From positions 1-23,800 of the IMG/VR virus record IMGVR_UViG_3300010370_000245: a stretch of DNA of 23,800 bases, one strand, 5' to 3'. A program made the translations under genes and the position numbers. The notes below the pieces were generated by a model. The model saw nothing but the letters and a program-made list of their open reading frames with translations, did no database searches and was not told the origin of the DNA. Within the stretch, counting starts at the first letter, position 1, and each line of letters begins with the position of its first letter. Source of the stretch: a virus. Positions 15,664-23,320 of this stretch are shown piece by piece.

Positions 15664-18630
15664 ATGGCAACATTGAATTCACCTGGTGTAGTAGTTCAGG
15701 TTATTGACGAAAGTTTTTACACACCGGCTGCTCCCGGCACAGCGCCTATGGTTTTCGTAGCTACTGCGCAAGACAAAACAAATCCAAGCGGAACAATTGC
15801 CGCAGGAACTACCAAAGCCAATGCAGGTAAGGTATGGTTAATCACAAGCCAACGAGATTTAACTGATACGTTTGGCACCCCATTGTTCTATACCGATAGC
15901 AGTGGTAATCCCCTTCATGGAAATGAATTAAATGAATACGGTCTACAAGCAGCATACAGCTCATTAGGTGTAAGCAGTAGATCTTATGTTGTTAGAGCTG
16001 ACATTGATTTAGCAGAACTTGCTCCTCAAGCAACAGAACCTGTAGGTGATCCGATATCTGGAACTTATTGGGTTGATACAGCTAACTCAGTTTTTGGCAT
16101 TAAAGAATGGAACGCATCTACTCAAAAATTTACAGTAAAAACTCCACTTGTTATCGATGATTCTAATAAATCAACTTTAGCAAGTCCTACAAATATTCCT
16201 TTAGTCAGCGCTGGACAAATAGGTGACTACTGCATTGTTATTGTGAATGATAACGATTCTAGAGTATATTATAAAAATGGATCAAATGCTTGGGAAGCAG
16301 TAGTAAACGGCTTCGGTGGAGGAAAGTCTGTTCAAATAAGCGAGCACTACAACTATCCATCATGGAACGGCGCAACAGCAACAGGATCAGTTTGGATTAC
16401 AACAACTTCAAAATCTAATGGTGCTAACTGGAGTGTAAAATACTTTAACGGAAGCACACAAACTTGGAGTGTAGTATCTGCTCCTATCTATAGAAATGTT
16501 CAAAATGCTACCTATAACTTAGACCTAACAGGAGGTGGTGCTAATCTTAGCGTAGGATCTCTCTTTATCGATAGTAACTATGATGATAACGCAAGTGAAA
16601 CAGCAAACTTTAAACTTTGGAGAAGAAGCAAAACTGGTGCTACAACAATCGTTTCTGATCCAGTCACAGCTTATGCAACGAACGGGTCAGTATACACATT
16701 TAGTGTAGCAGAAAGTAGAGTAGAATCTTCAACATTTACTTCCCCTGTGCAAGTTATTATGACTGTAACTAATGCTACAACAGTATTAGGATCAATGATT
16801 CCAGCAGCTATCAGTGCATTATCTGGATTAATCAATGTAACTGCTTCGTTTGATTCATCAACTGGTAGACTAACAATGAATCATAAGCTAGGTGGTAATA
16901 TTAAAATTACCGGTCTAAATAGCGCAGTAAGATCATTATTAGGTTTAATACCCTATGATATGACTACTTTAAGTGGAACTGCAAATCTTTATACATTTGC
17001 AAGCAACACAACAACCGACTTCCTAGTTTCAAACTGGAAACCGTTAGTATTTGAAGCAAAACCAACAGCGCCATATACAGATCCAGTTGATGGAACACTT
17101 TGGTATAGCAATGTGTTGGATCAGGTTGATATTATGTATAACACAGGAACTCAATGGGTAGGCTATGCAAACGCTTTCCCTAATGCAGATCCTAATGGTC
17201 CAATTGTTAGCTCTTTAGAGCCAACTACACAATCAGATGGAAGTGATTTAGTTACAGGCGATATTTGGATTGATACAAGCGATCTAGAAGCTTACGGTAA
17301 AAACATTTATGTTTATAACACCTCTACAGTTACTAAGTGGGTTTTACAAGATACAACTGATCAATCAAGTCCAGATGGCTGGGTCTTTGCAGATGCACGA
17401 TACAATACAACAGGAACAGTTAACACTCCTGGTGTATTAGGTTTAATGAGAAGTAGTAACTATGTAGATCCAGATTGTCCAGACCCGTTGTTATATCCAA
17501 GAGGTATGCGACTGTGGAATACTCGCCGTAGTGGATTCAATGTTAAGAAATACGTAGCAGGACATGTTAACACTCTAGCAAATAGCGGACTTAACTTAAG
17601 ATTCAACAGTGAGTCGATGGCAAACTATGAAGCAGATAGATGGGTCGCACAATACACTACAGCCGATGATGGATCAGGTGTATTTGGACGTAAAGCACAG
17701 CGTCAAGTTATTGTTAAAGCTATGAAGTCTCTAATTGATACTAATGTAGCCATTAGAGATACAGATACATTAAACTTTAACTTAATCGCAGCACCATCAT
17801 ATCCTGAGCTAGTTAGCAATATGGTAGCATTTAATACAGATCGAGGAATTACAGGATTTGTAGTAGGTGATACACCATTTAGATTGAAACCAACTGGATC
17901 TGCCTTAAATGCATACGGTCTAAACAGCAATGGAGCTGTAGAGACAAATGAAATCGGTGCAGCTACCTATGATGAATACATGGGTATGTTTTATCCAAGC
18001 GGCTACGCAACAGATAATGCTGGCAACAACATTGTAGTTCCTGCAAGCCACATGGTATTAAGAACTATTATTAACAGTGATGCCAAGGCATATCAATGGT
18101 TTGCTCCAGCAGGAACACGTAGAGGCACAGTTGATAACGCAACCTCAGTGGGTTATGTCGATTCTGAAGGCGAATTTAAGTCAACTACAGTTCCACAAAA
18201 TCTACGTGACGTGTTAGACGATGTAAAAATTAATCCTATTAGTAATTTAACAGGAGTTGGTCTAGTTATCTATGGTCAAAGAACTCGTGCTAGAAACGCA
18301 AGTTCCTTAGATAGAATTAACGTAGCTAGACTAGTTGCATATCTACGTAGACAATTAGATGTTTTATCAAGACCATTCTTGTTTGAGCCTAATGATGCAC
18401 AGACAAGAAGAGAAATTAAGTCCGCAGCAGAAAGCTTGCTACTCGAGTTAGTAGGTCAACGTGCTCTGTATGATTTTATTGTAGTCTGTGATGAGACAAA
18501 TAACACTGCTGCAAGAATTGACCGTAACGAGCTATATATGGATATAGCTGTAGAACCAGTTAAAAGTGTTGAATTTATCTACATTCCATTGAGACTCAAA
18601 AACAAGGGTGATATTGCAGCTGGACTATAA
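15664..18630 (+). CDS. gp18: Tail sheath protein, T4 gp18-like
   Basis: The 988-aa protein begins 'MATLNSPGVVVQVIDESF' (T4: 'MTLLSPGIELKETTV'), the usual sheath N-terminus. It ends with the conserved sheath core from about residue 860: 'NLTGVGLVIYGQRTRA', 'INVARLVAYLRRQLDVLSRP', 'FLFEPND', and 'DIAVEPVKSVEFIYIPLRL'. Sheath subunits stack around the tube and contract at infection. It is much longer than T4 gp18 (659 aa). The extra length includes five short motifs of the form G-x-x-W-x-[D/T]...Y-x-x-x-x-W at about residues 124-165, 180-218, 236-276, 465-505 and 527-566, which probably form surface-exposed inserts. It has the clearest ribosome binding site of the window and its own octamer. gp19 follows after 30 bp. 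Confidence 0.96.
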   Translation: MATLNSPGVVVQVIDESFYTPAAPGTAPMVFVATAQDKTNPSGTIAAGTTKANAGKVWLITSQRDLTDTFGTPLFYTDSSGNPLHGNELNEYGLQAAYSSLGVSSRSYVVRADIDLAELAPQATEPVGDPISGTYWVDTANSVFGIKEWNASTQKFTVKTPLVIDDSNKSTLASPTNIPLVSAGQIGDYCIVIVNDNDSRVYYKNGSNAWEAVVNGFGGGKSVQISEHYNYPSWNGATATGSVWITTTSKSNGANWSVKYFNGSTQTWSVVSAPIYRNVQNATYNLDLTGGGANLSVGSLFIDSNYDDNASETANFKLWRRSKTGATTIVSDPVTAYATNGSVYTFSVAESRVESSTFTSPVQVIMTVTNATTVLGSMIPAAISALSGLINVTASFDSSTGRLTMNHKLGGNIKITGLNSAVRSLLGLIPYDMTTLSGTANLYTFASNTTTDFLVSNWKPLVFEAKPTAPYTDPVDGTLWYSNVLDQVDIMYNTGTQWVGYANAFPNADPNGPIVSSLEPTTQSDGSDLVTGDIWIDTSDLEAYGKNIYVYNTSTVTKWVLQDTTDQSSPDGWVFADARYNTTGTVNTPGVLGLMRSSNYVDPDCPDPLLYPRGMRLWNTRRSGFNVKKYVAGHVNTLANSGLNLRFNSESMANYEADRWVAQYTTADDGSGVFGRKAQRQVIVKAMKSLIDTNVAIRDTDTLNFNLIAAPSYPELVSNMVAFNTDRGITGFVVGDTPFRLKPTGSALNAYGLNSNGAVETNEIGAATYDEYMGMFYPSGYATDNAGNNIVVPASHMVLRTIINSDAKAYQWFAPAGTRRGTVDNATSVGYVDSEGEFKSTTVPQNLRDVLDDVKINPISNLTGVGLVIYGQRTRARNASSLDRINVARLVAYLRRQLDVLSRPFLFEPNDAQTRREIKSAAESLLLELVGQRALYDFIVVCDETNNTAARIDRNELYMDIAVEPVKSVEFIYIPLRLKNKGDIAAGL

Positions 18631-18632
18631 TA

Positions 18633-18640
18633 GGTAAATA
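18633..18640 (+). promoter_or_regulatory. Late-promoter-like octamer GGTAAATA before gp19
   Basis: GGTAAATA begins 3 bp after the gp18 stop. It is 20 nt from the gp19 ATG, with an AAGGAG ribosome binding site at 18649-18654 in between. It would let the tube be made at levels independent of read-through from gp18. Confidence 0.6.
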
Positions 18641-18660
18641 AAACGAATAAGGAGCAGTTC

Positions 18661-19311
18661 ATGCCAATTGCAAGTTTAAGAAATTTTACAGTTCCATTAG
18701 CAGGAACACAGGCATCATCAACACAAGGGTTGTTGATGCCAAAATTAAAGTATAGATTCCGTGTAACTCTTGACGGATTCGGTGTTGCAGGAGCACCCAC
18801 AACCGAACTAACCAAGCAGGTTATGAATGCGTCAAGACCGGACATTACCTTTGAAAACATAACTTTACCTGTTTACAACAGCACAGTTAAAATTCTAGGT
18901 AAACATAGTTTTGCTGATGCTAAACTTACCTTAAGAGATGATGCTAGTGGAGTAGTTAGCCGTAAAGTTGGTGAGCAACTACAGAAACAATTTGATTTCT
19001 TTGAACAAGCTAGTGCGCAAAGTGCTATTGACTATAAGTTCAGAATGCGGGTTGAGATTTTAGATGGCGGCAATGGCGGATTTGAGCCTGTAACTTTAGA
19101 AAGCTTTGAATTTTTAGGATGCTTCATTAAACAAGCAACTTATCAAGGCGGCGATTATAGCAGCAATGAAATAATGGATATTGCTTTAACGATAACTTAC
19201 GATAATGCAATTCAACTAGAAGCACCAGGGGGAGCAGCCAGTGGTATAGGTGTAAATGTAGGTCGTGTTGTTCGTCCTGCAAACGCACAAGGTCAAGCTG
19301 TTGGCGGGTAA
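18661..19311 (+). CDS. gp19: Tail tube protein, T4 gp19-like
   Basis: The 216-aa protein follows gp18 directly, as in T4. It shows the tail-tube family order: 'YRFRVTLDGFG' (residues ~31-41), 'TLPVYNSTVKILGKHSFADA' (~75-95), a 'TLRDDASGVVSRKVGEQLQK' stretch, then 'FEPVTLESFEFLGCFIKQAT' and 'NEIMDIALTITYDNAI' near the C-terminus. It forms the inner tube inside the sheath. It is longer than T4 gp19 (163 aa), with an extra ~20-residue N-terminus and a Gly/Ala/Val-rich C-terminal tail. It has an AAGGAG ribosome binding site and a strong intrinsic terminator 20 bp after its stop. Confidence 0.92.
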   Translation: MPIASLRNFTVPLAGTQASSTQGLLMPKLKYRFRVTLDGFGVAGAPTTELTKQVMNASRPDITFENITLPVYNSTVKILGKHSFADAKLTLRDDASGVVSRKVGEQLQKQFDFFEQASAQSAIDYKFRMRVEILDGGNGGFEPVTLESFEFLGCFIKQATYQGGDYSSNEIMDIALTITYDNAIQLEAPGGAASGIGVNVGRVVRPANAQGQAVGG

Positions 19312-19330
19312 TAGTTTATCTATTATTAAA

Positions 19331-19356
19331 AAGCCCGGTAAAATCCGGGCTTTTTT
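19331..19356 (+). terminator. Intrinsic terminator after gp19
   Basis: AAGCCCGG (19331-19338) pairs with CCGGGCTT (19345-19352) around a 6-nt loop, and the right arm runs into six T. It closes the gp18-gp19 unit and lies immediately before the promoter octamer of the next gene. Confidence 0.93.
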
Positions 19357-19361
19357 ATTGG

Positions 19362-19369
19362 CATAAATA
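19362..19369 (+). promoter_or_regulatory. Late-promoter-like octamer CATAAATA, 5 nt before a start codon
   Basis: CATAAATA starts 6 bp after the terminator T-run and lies 5 nt before the ATG at 19375, with no ribosome binding site between. With an octamer centred near -10 the mRNA would start at or next to the A of the ATG. Confidence 0.7.
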
Positions 19370-19374
19370 TCAAT

Positions 19375-20616
19375 ATGTCAAAATTTAATAACTATTTAGG
19401 TCTACCTCCCTTAAACGGTTTAGAGCCAACTCTTCACGATTATAGACATGCTGCAAGGTTGTTTTCAGATGACGGACAAGCTAGAGCACCTAAATATGGA
19501 TTTCTTTACTATGTTCAATTTATAATTAATACTAACGCTTCAGCCAATGAGCTAGACAAAAACATAGGATTATTTGTTAAAAAAATTGATTTACCGAGAT
19601 TTACTATTAAAACCGAAACGGTTAATCAATATAACAGAAAAACACAAGTGCATACAGGACTAACCTATAGTCCTGTATCAATTGAGTTTCATGATGACTC
19701 CAGTAATATAACCAATAACCTATGGCATTCATATTATATTTCCCACATTGCAGACGGAAACTATAAAACAAAAACCAACGTTCCAAGGCAATTCAAAGAT
19801 ACTAAATTCTCTGATACTGACTACGAATATGGAATGTATACTAGAAAAGACAGCGAAAGCTTTTTTGAACGAGTAGACATATATGTTTTCCATCACAATA
19901 CAGATAACCATACAATGGTCAGTTTAATTAATCCTAAAATTACTGAATGGAAACACGATTCTTTAACTTCGGCTGAAACAAAAGTATTACAAAATTCGAT
20001 GACACTTGTTTATGAAAATGTTTTATACCATACTAACAGTGGTAATTCTAAAATCCCAGGTTTTGTTAACGAATTTTATGATCCTAATCAAAGTCCTTTA
20101 AAGATGGGTGGTAACTCTAATAACGATCCTAATGCGAACGAAGAATTAGCTATACGTCCAGGAAATGCAGCAATCTTTAATCAACCTCAACTTGCAAGAC
20201 AAGGAAGCTCGGTGTTCGATAAGGCGGGAAATGCTAGACAATATAATATTCCTCCGCAAAAAGCATCCTTATTTGATAAGTCGGGTAAACCGAGACAATA
20301 TGGATATATCAACCCGCCTTATAGGACTAATAATCAGCTACTAGACATTGCAGCTATATTAGCTAAAGATTACCTACAAAAGAACGGGCTCGGTAGAGTA
20401 GGACCTAAAGGTTATAACATAGCATCGGGAGCCTTGAATTATTCAGTTAGAGAACCTGCGGGGAAATTCTACGAACAACCTACCAATCAATATAATCCAG
20501 GTGTAGTAAATTTACCAGGCGGAATTGGTGTTAATGTTTTTAAAGGAATTAACACAAGTGTCGATGGTAAACTCAGAGTTAACCCTGCGGCAATTATTTT
20601 TCCACCTAAACGATAA
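19375..20616 (+). CDS. Tail-tube-fold or baseplate-type protein with repeat-bearing C-terminus
   Basis: Residues ~38-200 resemble the tail-tube/baseplate-hub fold shared by gp19-type proteins: 'APKYGFLYYVQFIIN', 'FVKKIDLPRFTIKTETVNQY', 'SPVSIEFHDDSSN', and 'MVSLINPKITEWKHDSL' with a final strand 'NSMTLVYENVLYH'. This is a second member of that fold next to gp19. It may be the tube initiator (T4 gp54/gp48 role) or a tube-tip protein; I cannot decide. The C-terminal ~180 residues are Pro/Asn/Gly-rich and probably flexible. They carry three copies of a short motif ending Arg-Gln ('AIFNQPQLARQ', 'SVFDKAGNARQY', 'SLFDKSGKPRQY', nt ~20165-20300). The gene has its own terminator-promoter junction upstream, and its stop overlaps the next ATG by one base. 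Confidence 0.75.
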   Translation: MSKFNNYLGLPPLNGLEPTLHDYRHAARLFSDDGQARAPKYGFLYYVQFIINTNASANELDKNIGLFVKKIDLPRFTIKTETVNQYNRKTQVHTGLTYSPVSIEFHDDSSNITNNLWHSYYISHIADGNYKTKTNVPRQFKDTKFSDTDYEYGMYTRKDSESFFERVDIYVFHHNTDNHTMVSLINPKITEWKHDSLTSAETKVLQNSMTLVYENVLYHTNSGNSKIPGFVNEFYDPNQSPLKMGGNSNNDPNANEELAIRPGNAAIFNQPQLARQGSSVFDKAGNARQYNIPPQKASLFDKSGKPRQYGYINPPYRTNNQLLDIAAILAKDYLQKNGLGRVGPKGYNIASGALNYSVREPAGKFYEQPTNQYNPGVVNLPGGIGVNVFKGINTSVDGKLRVNPAAIIFPPKR

Positions 20617-20984
20617 TGAGAACATCTTATTCTAATTTTCCCGGCGCAAGTCAAAAGACAAAAACAGTTCAAGGATTCGAAGGATACCAATCACTTCCTA
20701 TGGGAATCGATCCTACAGTGTATGCTGCGTTGACAGGTTTTTTTCAGAGTAGAGGGTTTCAAGAAGTTGCCTCAGAAAGTATTAGCGAAGTTATAATTCT
20801 TCAGGCTAAACAAGATGGTTATAATCCTATGCAAATTCTTGATACTTTGAAAGGATTTACCGACGCTGACATTTCTGGATTAGTGGCAGAAATTTTAAAT
20901 TATAATAGATATAAGTCTAGCAGTCTAGGTATCGGATATGTCTTGCCCACTAATCCTGAAATACTTAGAAACATAATAGCATGA
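20616..20984 (+). CDS. Unknown 122-aa protein between tube-like gene and gp4
   Basis: I do not recognise a named family. Residues ~32-50 ('DPTVYAALTGFFQSRGF') and ~58-95 look helical, with 'GYNPMQILDTLKGFTDADIS' in the middle. The C-terminus 'GYVLPTNPEILRNIIA' looks like a short peptide that docks on a partner. No Cys, no membrane helix. It starts on the last base of the upstream stop (TAATG), and its stop overlaps the gp4 start (ATGA), so it is translated with both. Its setting suggests a small virion assembly protein. Confidence 0.65.
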   Translation: MRTSYSNFPGASQKTKTVQGFEGYQSLPMGIDPTVYAALTGFFQSRGFQEVASESISEVIILQAKQDGYNPMQILDTLKGFTDADISGLVAEILNYNRYKSSSLGIGYVLPTNPEILRNIIA

Positions 20985-21427
20985 GCCTTAAATTCAGTAA
21001 GGATTTCTACAAGGTAAAAAATCCAGAGAAATATATAGGAAGTAAAGATCCATTATATCGTAGTAGCTGGGAAATGACATTTATGATGTTTTGTGATAAT
21101 AATCCTGCTATACAAGAATGGGCTAGCGAACCTGTAAAAATTCCATATAGAGATCCTTTAACAGGTAAATTTACAGTATATGTCCCTGATTTTATCATTG
21201 TCTACTATGATAAAAATCAACGTAAAAAAGTCGAACTGATAGAAATTAAACCAGCTAATCAAATGATAAAAGAAAGAGTTGGTAAAAATGTATATAATCA
21301 AGCTCAATATGTTAAAAATATGGCAAAATGGGCGGCGGCAGGGGAATGGGCTAAATCAAGAGGAATTGTCTTCAGAGTTATTAATGAGCACGACATTTAC
21401 CATACCGGAACTAAAAAGAAAAGATAA
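20981..21427 (+). CDS. gp4: Head completion protein, T4 gp4-like (nuclease fold)
   Basis: The 148-aa protein matches T4 gp4 in length and key blocks: 'KVKNPEKYIGSKDPLYRSSW' at residues 11-30 (T4 has KYKNPNKYIGN...RSSWE), 'IQEWASEPVKIPY' at 44-56 and a late 'YVKNMAKWAAAGEWAKSRG'. The PD-(D/E)xK nuclease signature is intact: P69-D70, then E88-I-K90, with E31 upstream in SSWE. In T4, gp4 (also called gp50/gp65 class) acts after DNA packaging to make heads able to accept tails. Whether the nuclease motif is used is not known from sequence. The ATG overlaps the 122-aa stop, and gp16 follows after 8 bp. Confidence 0.88.
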   Translation: MSLKFSKDFYKVKNPEKYIGSKDPLYRSSWEMTFMMFCDNNPAIQEWASEPVKIPYRDPLTGKFTVYVPDFIIVYYDKNQRKKVELIEIKPANQMIKERVGKNVYNQAQYVKNMAKWAAAGEWAKSRGIVFRVINEHDIYHTGTKKKR

Positions 21428-21435
21428 GTAAATTT

Positions 21436-21912
21436 ATGACTAAGAAACTTGAAAAATTGTTCGATATCGCCCCAAATGAAGAACATTTAATTGGGCCCAC
21501 CGAATCAAGTAAAAAAGAAACCATTAATCTCCAAGAGAAACTTGAGGAGTTTGATAAAATAGCCAGCGCATTGCCTAGAGTAAAAGGGTTAGGAGACATG
21601 GCTGATTCAGAGCTAGATGCGTTGGCCAGTAAGGCAGAGCAGGCTTATGATGACCTAATGGATCTAGGTATGAATGTAGATGTTAGATACGGAGCTAGAA
21701 TGTTTGAAGTTGCAGCCAATATGATGAATGCTGCTATTCAGGCAAAATCTGCAAAAATTGATAAAAAATTAAAAATGATCGATCTTCAGATTAAAAAGTT
21801 AGCGATTGATAAAAAACACAGTGATGTAGAAACTCAAACCGTTCAAGCAGAAGGTTATATCATTAGTGACAGAAACAGCCTCCTTGAAAAACTTAAATCT
21901 TTAAATAAATAA
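21436..21912 (+). CDS. gp16: Terminase small subunit, T4 gp16-like
   Basis: The 158-aa protein is mostly helical. It has an acidic, variable N-terminus and a core 'SKAEQAYDDLMDLGMNVD' (residues ~65-83) followed by 'ARMFEVAANMMNAAIQAKSA'. Next comes a long Lys/Leu/Ile-rich helix 'KIDKKLKMIDLQIKKLAIDK' (~106-126) that would form the oligomer coiled coil. These blocks match gp16 of T4-like cyanophages as I recall them. gp16 rings stimulate the gp17 ATPase and help start packaging. In T4 genes 16 and 17 adjoin, but here two other genes lie between them. The gene starts 8 bp after gp4 without a good ribosome binding site. Confidence 0.85.
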   Translation: MTKKLEKLFDIAPNEEHLIGPTESSKKETINLQEKLEEFDKIASALPRVKGLGDMADSELDALASKAEQAYDDLMDLGMNVDVRYGARMFEVAANMMNAAIQAKSAKIDKKLKMIDLQIKKLAIDKKHSDVETQTVQAEGYIISDRNSLLEKLKSLNK

Positions 21913-21916
21913 TACT

Positions 21917-22504
21917 ATGAAATCATTTAAAGAATATCTAACCAAATCTCAAAAGCAATATCCTTTTAGGATTAAAATTGCTCACGAAATGACTTCTGAA
22001 CAAGAAGATCTAATGAAAAGTCTTTTAGGAAGATTTATTAGAGATAATTCTTCTCTAAGTTTAAAAAAATCTAAAACACCAATTCAAGCAGCACCTTTAG
22101 ATTTTCCCCAAGTTAAAAACTCAGAAGTTAATATCTATGAAGTAGTGTTAGATTTTCCAACAACGCAATTTGAGCTTAAAGAATACCTTAGCACCCACTT
22201 AGGTGTAGGCAAACCACACCTTGTAGTAAGAGCACCAAACGAGCCAAGCGAAGAATATCAAACACAAGAACCTAAAAGAGAGGGTGCGTTATTAAACGAT
22301 CCTGATTACAAAGAAGCACCAAATGTTAAATTTGAAGATTACTACGGTGACAAATATAATTCTGGTTTTGTAAAAGAATTAAACGATATTCTCAAACTGC
22401 AAAGACGAGAGCGCGGAGAAGAAATTCCTACAGAAGGTGCGGCTAAGTTTAACACAGACGCCGACGAAAAATCACAAAGCGTTATCGGTGGAAAAGGAAA
22501 ATAA
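21917..22504 (+). CDS. Unknown 195-aa protein with capsid-targeting-like N-terminus
   Basis: I do not recognise a named family. The first residues 'MKSFKEYLTKSQ' resemble the T4 capsid targeting peptide of internal proteins (MKTYQEFI...), but I see no clear gp21-type cleavage site after it. Residues 16-110 look like a small mixed fold ('PFRIKIAHEMTSEQEDLMKS', 'NIYEVVLDFPTTQFELKEYL'), with 'LGVGKPHLVVRAPNEP' at the end. The rest is charged and probably flexible, ending in 'GGKGK'. It lies 4 bp after gp16 and 2 bp before the acidic 249-aa gene. A role in head maturation or packaging is inferred from position and the N-terminal peptide only. Confidence 0.7.
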   Translation: MKSFKEYLTKSQKQYPFRIKIAHEMTSEQEDLMKSLLGRFIRDNSSLSLKKSKTPIQAAPLDFPQVKNSEVNIYEVVLDFPTTQFELKEYLSTHLGVGKPHLVVRAPNEPSEEYQTQEPKREGALLNDPDYKEAPNVKFEDYYGDKYNSGFVKELNDILKLQRRERGEEIPTEGAAKFNTDADEKSQSVIGGKGK

Positions 22505-22506
22505 TT

Positions 22507-23256
22507 ATGCAGATGCTAGATGTATTAAAAAGATTAGCAGAGCTTGATGAGCAAAATCCTCAAGTTTACAAAGATACTCCTACTCTTAACAATGAAAGTA
22601 AGGATATGGATGAAGAAAAGGCTGATGAAGGTCCGGAGATTCTAAAAATTAAATCTGACCAGGCAAAAGCTAAAGGTGAAAAATCATTTAAAGTCGGTGA
22701 GAAATCTTTTCCTGTAAAAGAAGCTAATGATGAACAGGTAGAAGAATGTGGCATGATGCCTCCTATGGGTGGTATGAGTGATCACCATACTCCGGCAAGC
22801 ATTAACATTACGGCAGACAGCGGTGATGAACTCAGTGCCATGTTGCGTGATATTATGACTCTAGCAGGTCGTGATCACCATGATCATAATGATATGGGTA
22901 TGGCGGAACCCGCAGGAGACATGCCCCCACCGGCAGAAGTAGATACAGACGGGGGCGATGACATGGGCATGGACGAGCCTACAATGATGCGCAGTATGAT
23001 AGATAAATTAAACCCAGGCGACGATGAAGGAGGTGACCAAGACGGCGACCAGGGAGACGATGTAAAAGAGTATGACAATACCCCAGCAGATCCAAACAAA
23101 AAGAATGAGTTCGATGCAAATCAATTTGCACATCAAGAGAATCAGCCAGGGCAAGGCGATAGGATGGACGGAACATCTCCTAAAGGCCATCCAACTATGG
23201 AGGAAGTAGAAAAGAACCTATTCTTGGAATATAGAAGGTTCGTTAGTGAAAGTTGA
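22507..23256 (+). CDS. Unknown 249-aa very acidic, Asp/Met/His-rich protein
   Basis: No named family is recognised with confidence; similar acidic proteins occur in the same area of aquatic T4-like phages (from memory). The ends look structured: an N-terminal helix 'MLDVLKRLAELDEQNPQVY' and a C-terminal helix 'TMEEVEKNLFLEYRRFVSES'. The middle looks disordered, with 'GMMPPMGGMSDHH', 'DHHDHNDMGM', 'DTDGGDDMGMDEP' and 'DDEGGDQDGDQGDD' runs. Such acidic, Met-rich regions could bind metals or basic partners, or serve as a scaffold or core filler. ATG codons at 22507 and 22513 are both possible; an AGGA lies upstream of the first. It sits 2 bp after the 195-aa gene and is closed by a terminator 23 bp downstream. 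Confidence 0.72.
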   Translation: MQMLDVLKRLAELDEQNPQVYKDTPTLNNESKDMDEEKADEGPEILKIKSDQAKAKGEKSFKVGEKSFPVKEANDEQVEECGMMPPMGGMSDHHTPASINITADSGDELSAMLRDIMTLAGRDHHDHNDMGMAEPAGDMPPPAEVDTDGGDDMGMDEPTMMRSMIDKLNPGDDEGGDQDGDQGDDVKEYDNTPADPNKKNEFDANQFAHQENQPGQGDRMDGTSPKGHPTMEEVEKNLFLEYRRFVSES

Positions 23257-23279
23257 TTATTAATATGCAATTTTCACCA

Positions 23280-23306
23280 AATAGCCCCTTAGGGGGCTAT
23301 TTTTTT
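23280..23306 (+). terminator. Intrinsic terminator upstream of gp17
   Basis: AATAGCCCC (23280-23288) pairs with GGGGCTATT (23293-23301) around the loop TTAG, followed by a T-run to 23306. It separates the gp4-gp16-unknown block from gp17, whose own octamer begins 2 bp later. Confidence 0.93.
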
Positions 23307-23307
23307 C

Positions 23308-23315
23308 AGTAAATA
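23308..23315 (+). promoter_or_regulatory. Late-promoter-like octamer AGTAAATA, 5 nt before gp17
   Basis: AGTAAATA starts 2 bp after the terminator T-run. TAAATA ends 5 nt before the ATG at 23321 and there is no ribosome binding site. The TAAATA-NNTGT-ATG pattern (spacer ATTGT) is nearly the same as at gp13 (spacer GCTGT). Confidence 0.65.
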
Positions 23316-23320
23316 ATTGT

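Noticed and set aside
18579-18860. Minus-strand open frame of 93 codons across the gp18-gp19 junction
   Set aside because: It is antisense to the conserved sheath C-terminus and tube N-terminus and lacks any start signal.
22884-23190. Several short minus-strand frames in the acidic 249-aa gene
   Set aside because: Three frames are open at once because of the repetitive Asp/Gly/Met codons on the plus strand; Ser/Pro-rich mirror products are typical shadows.
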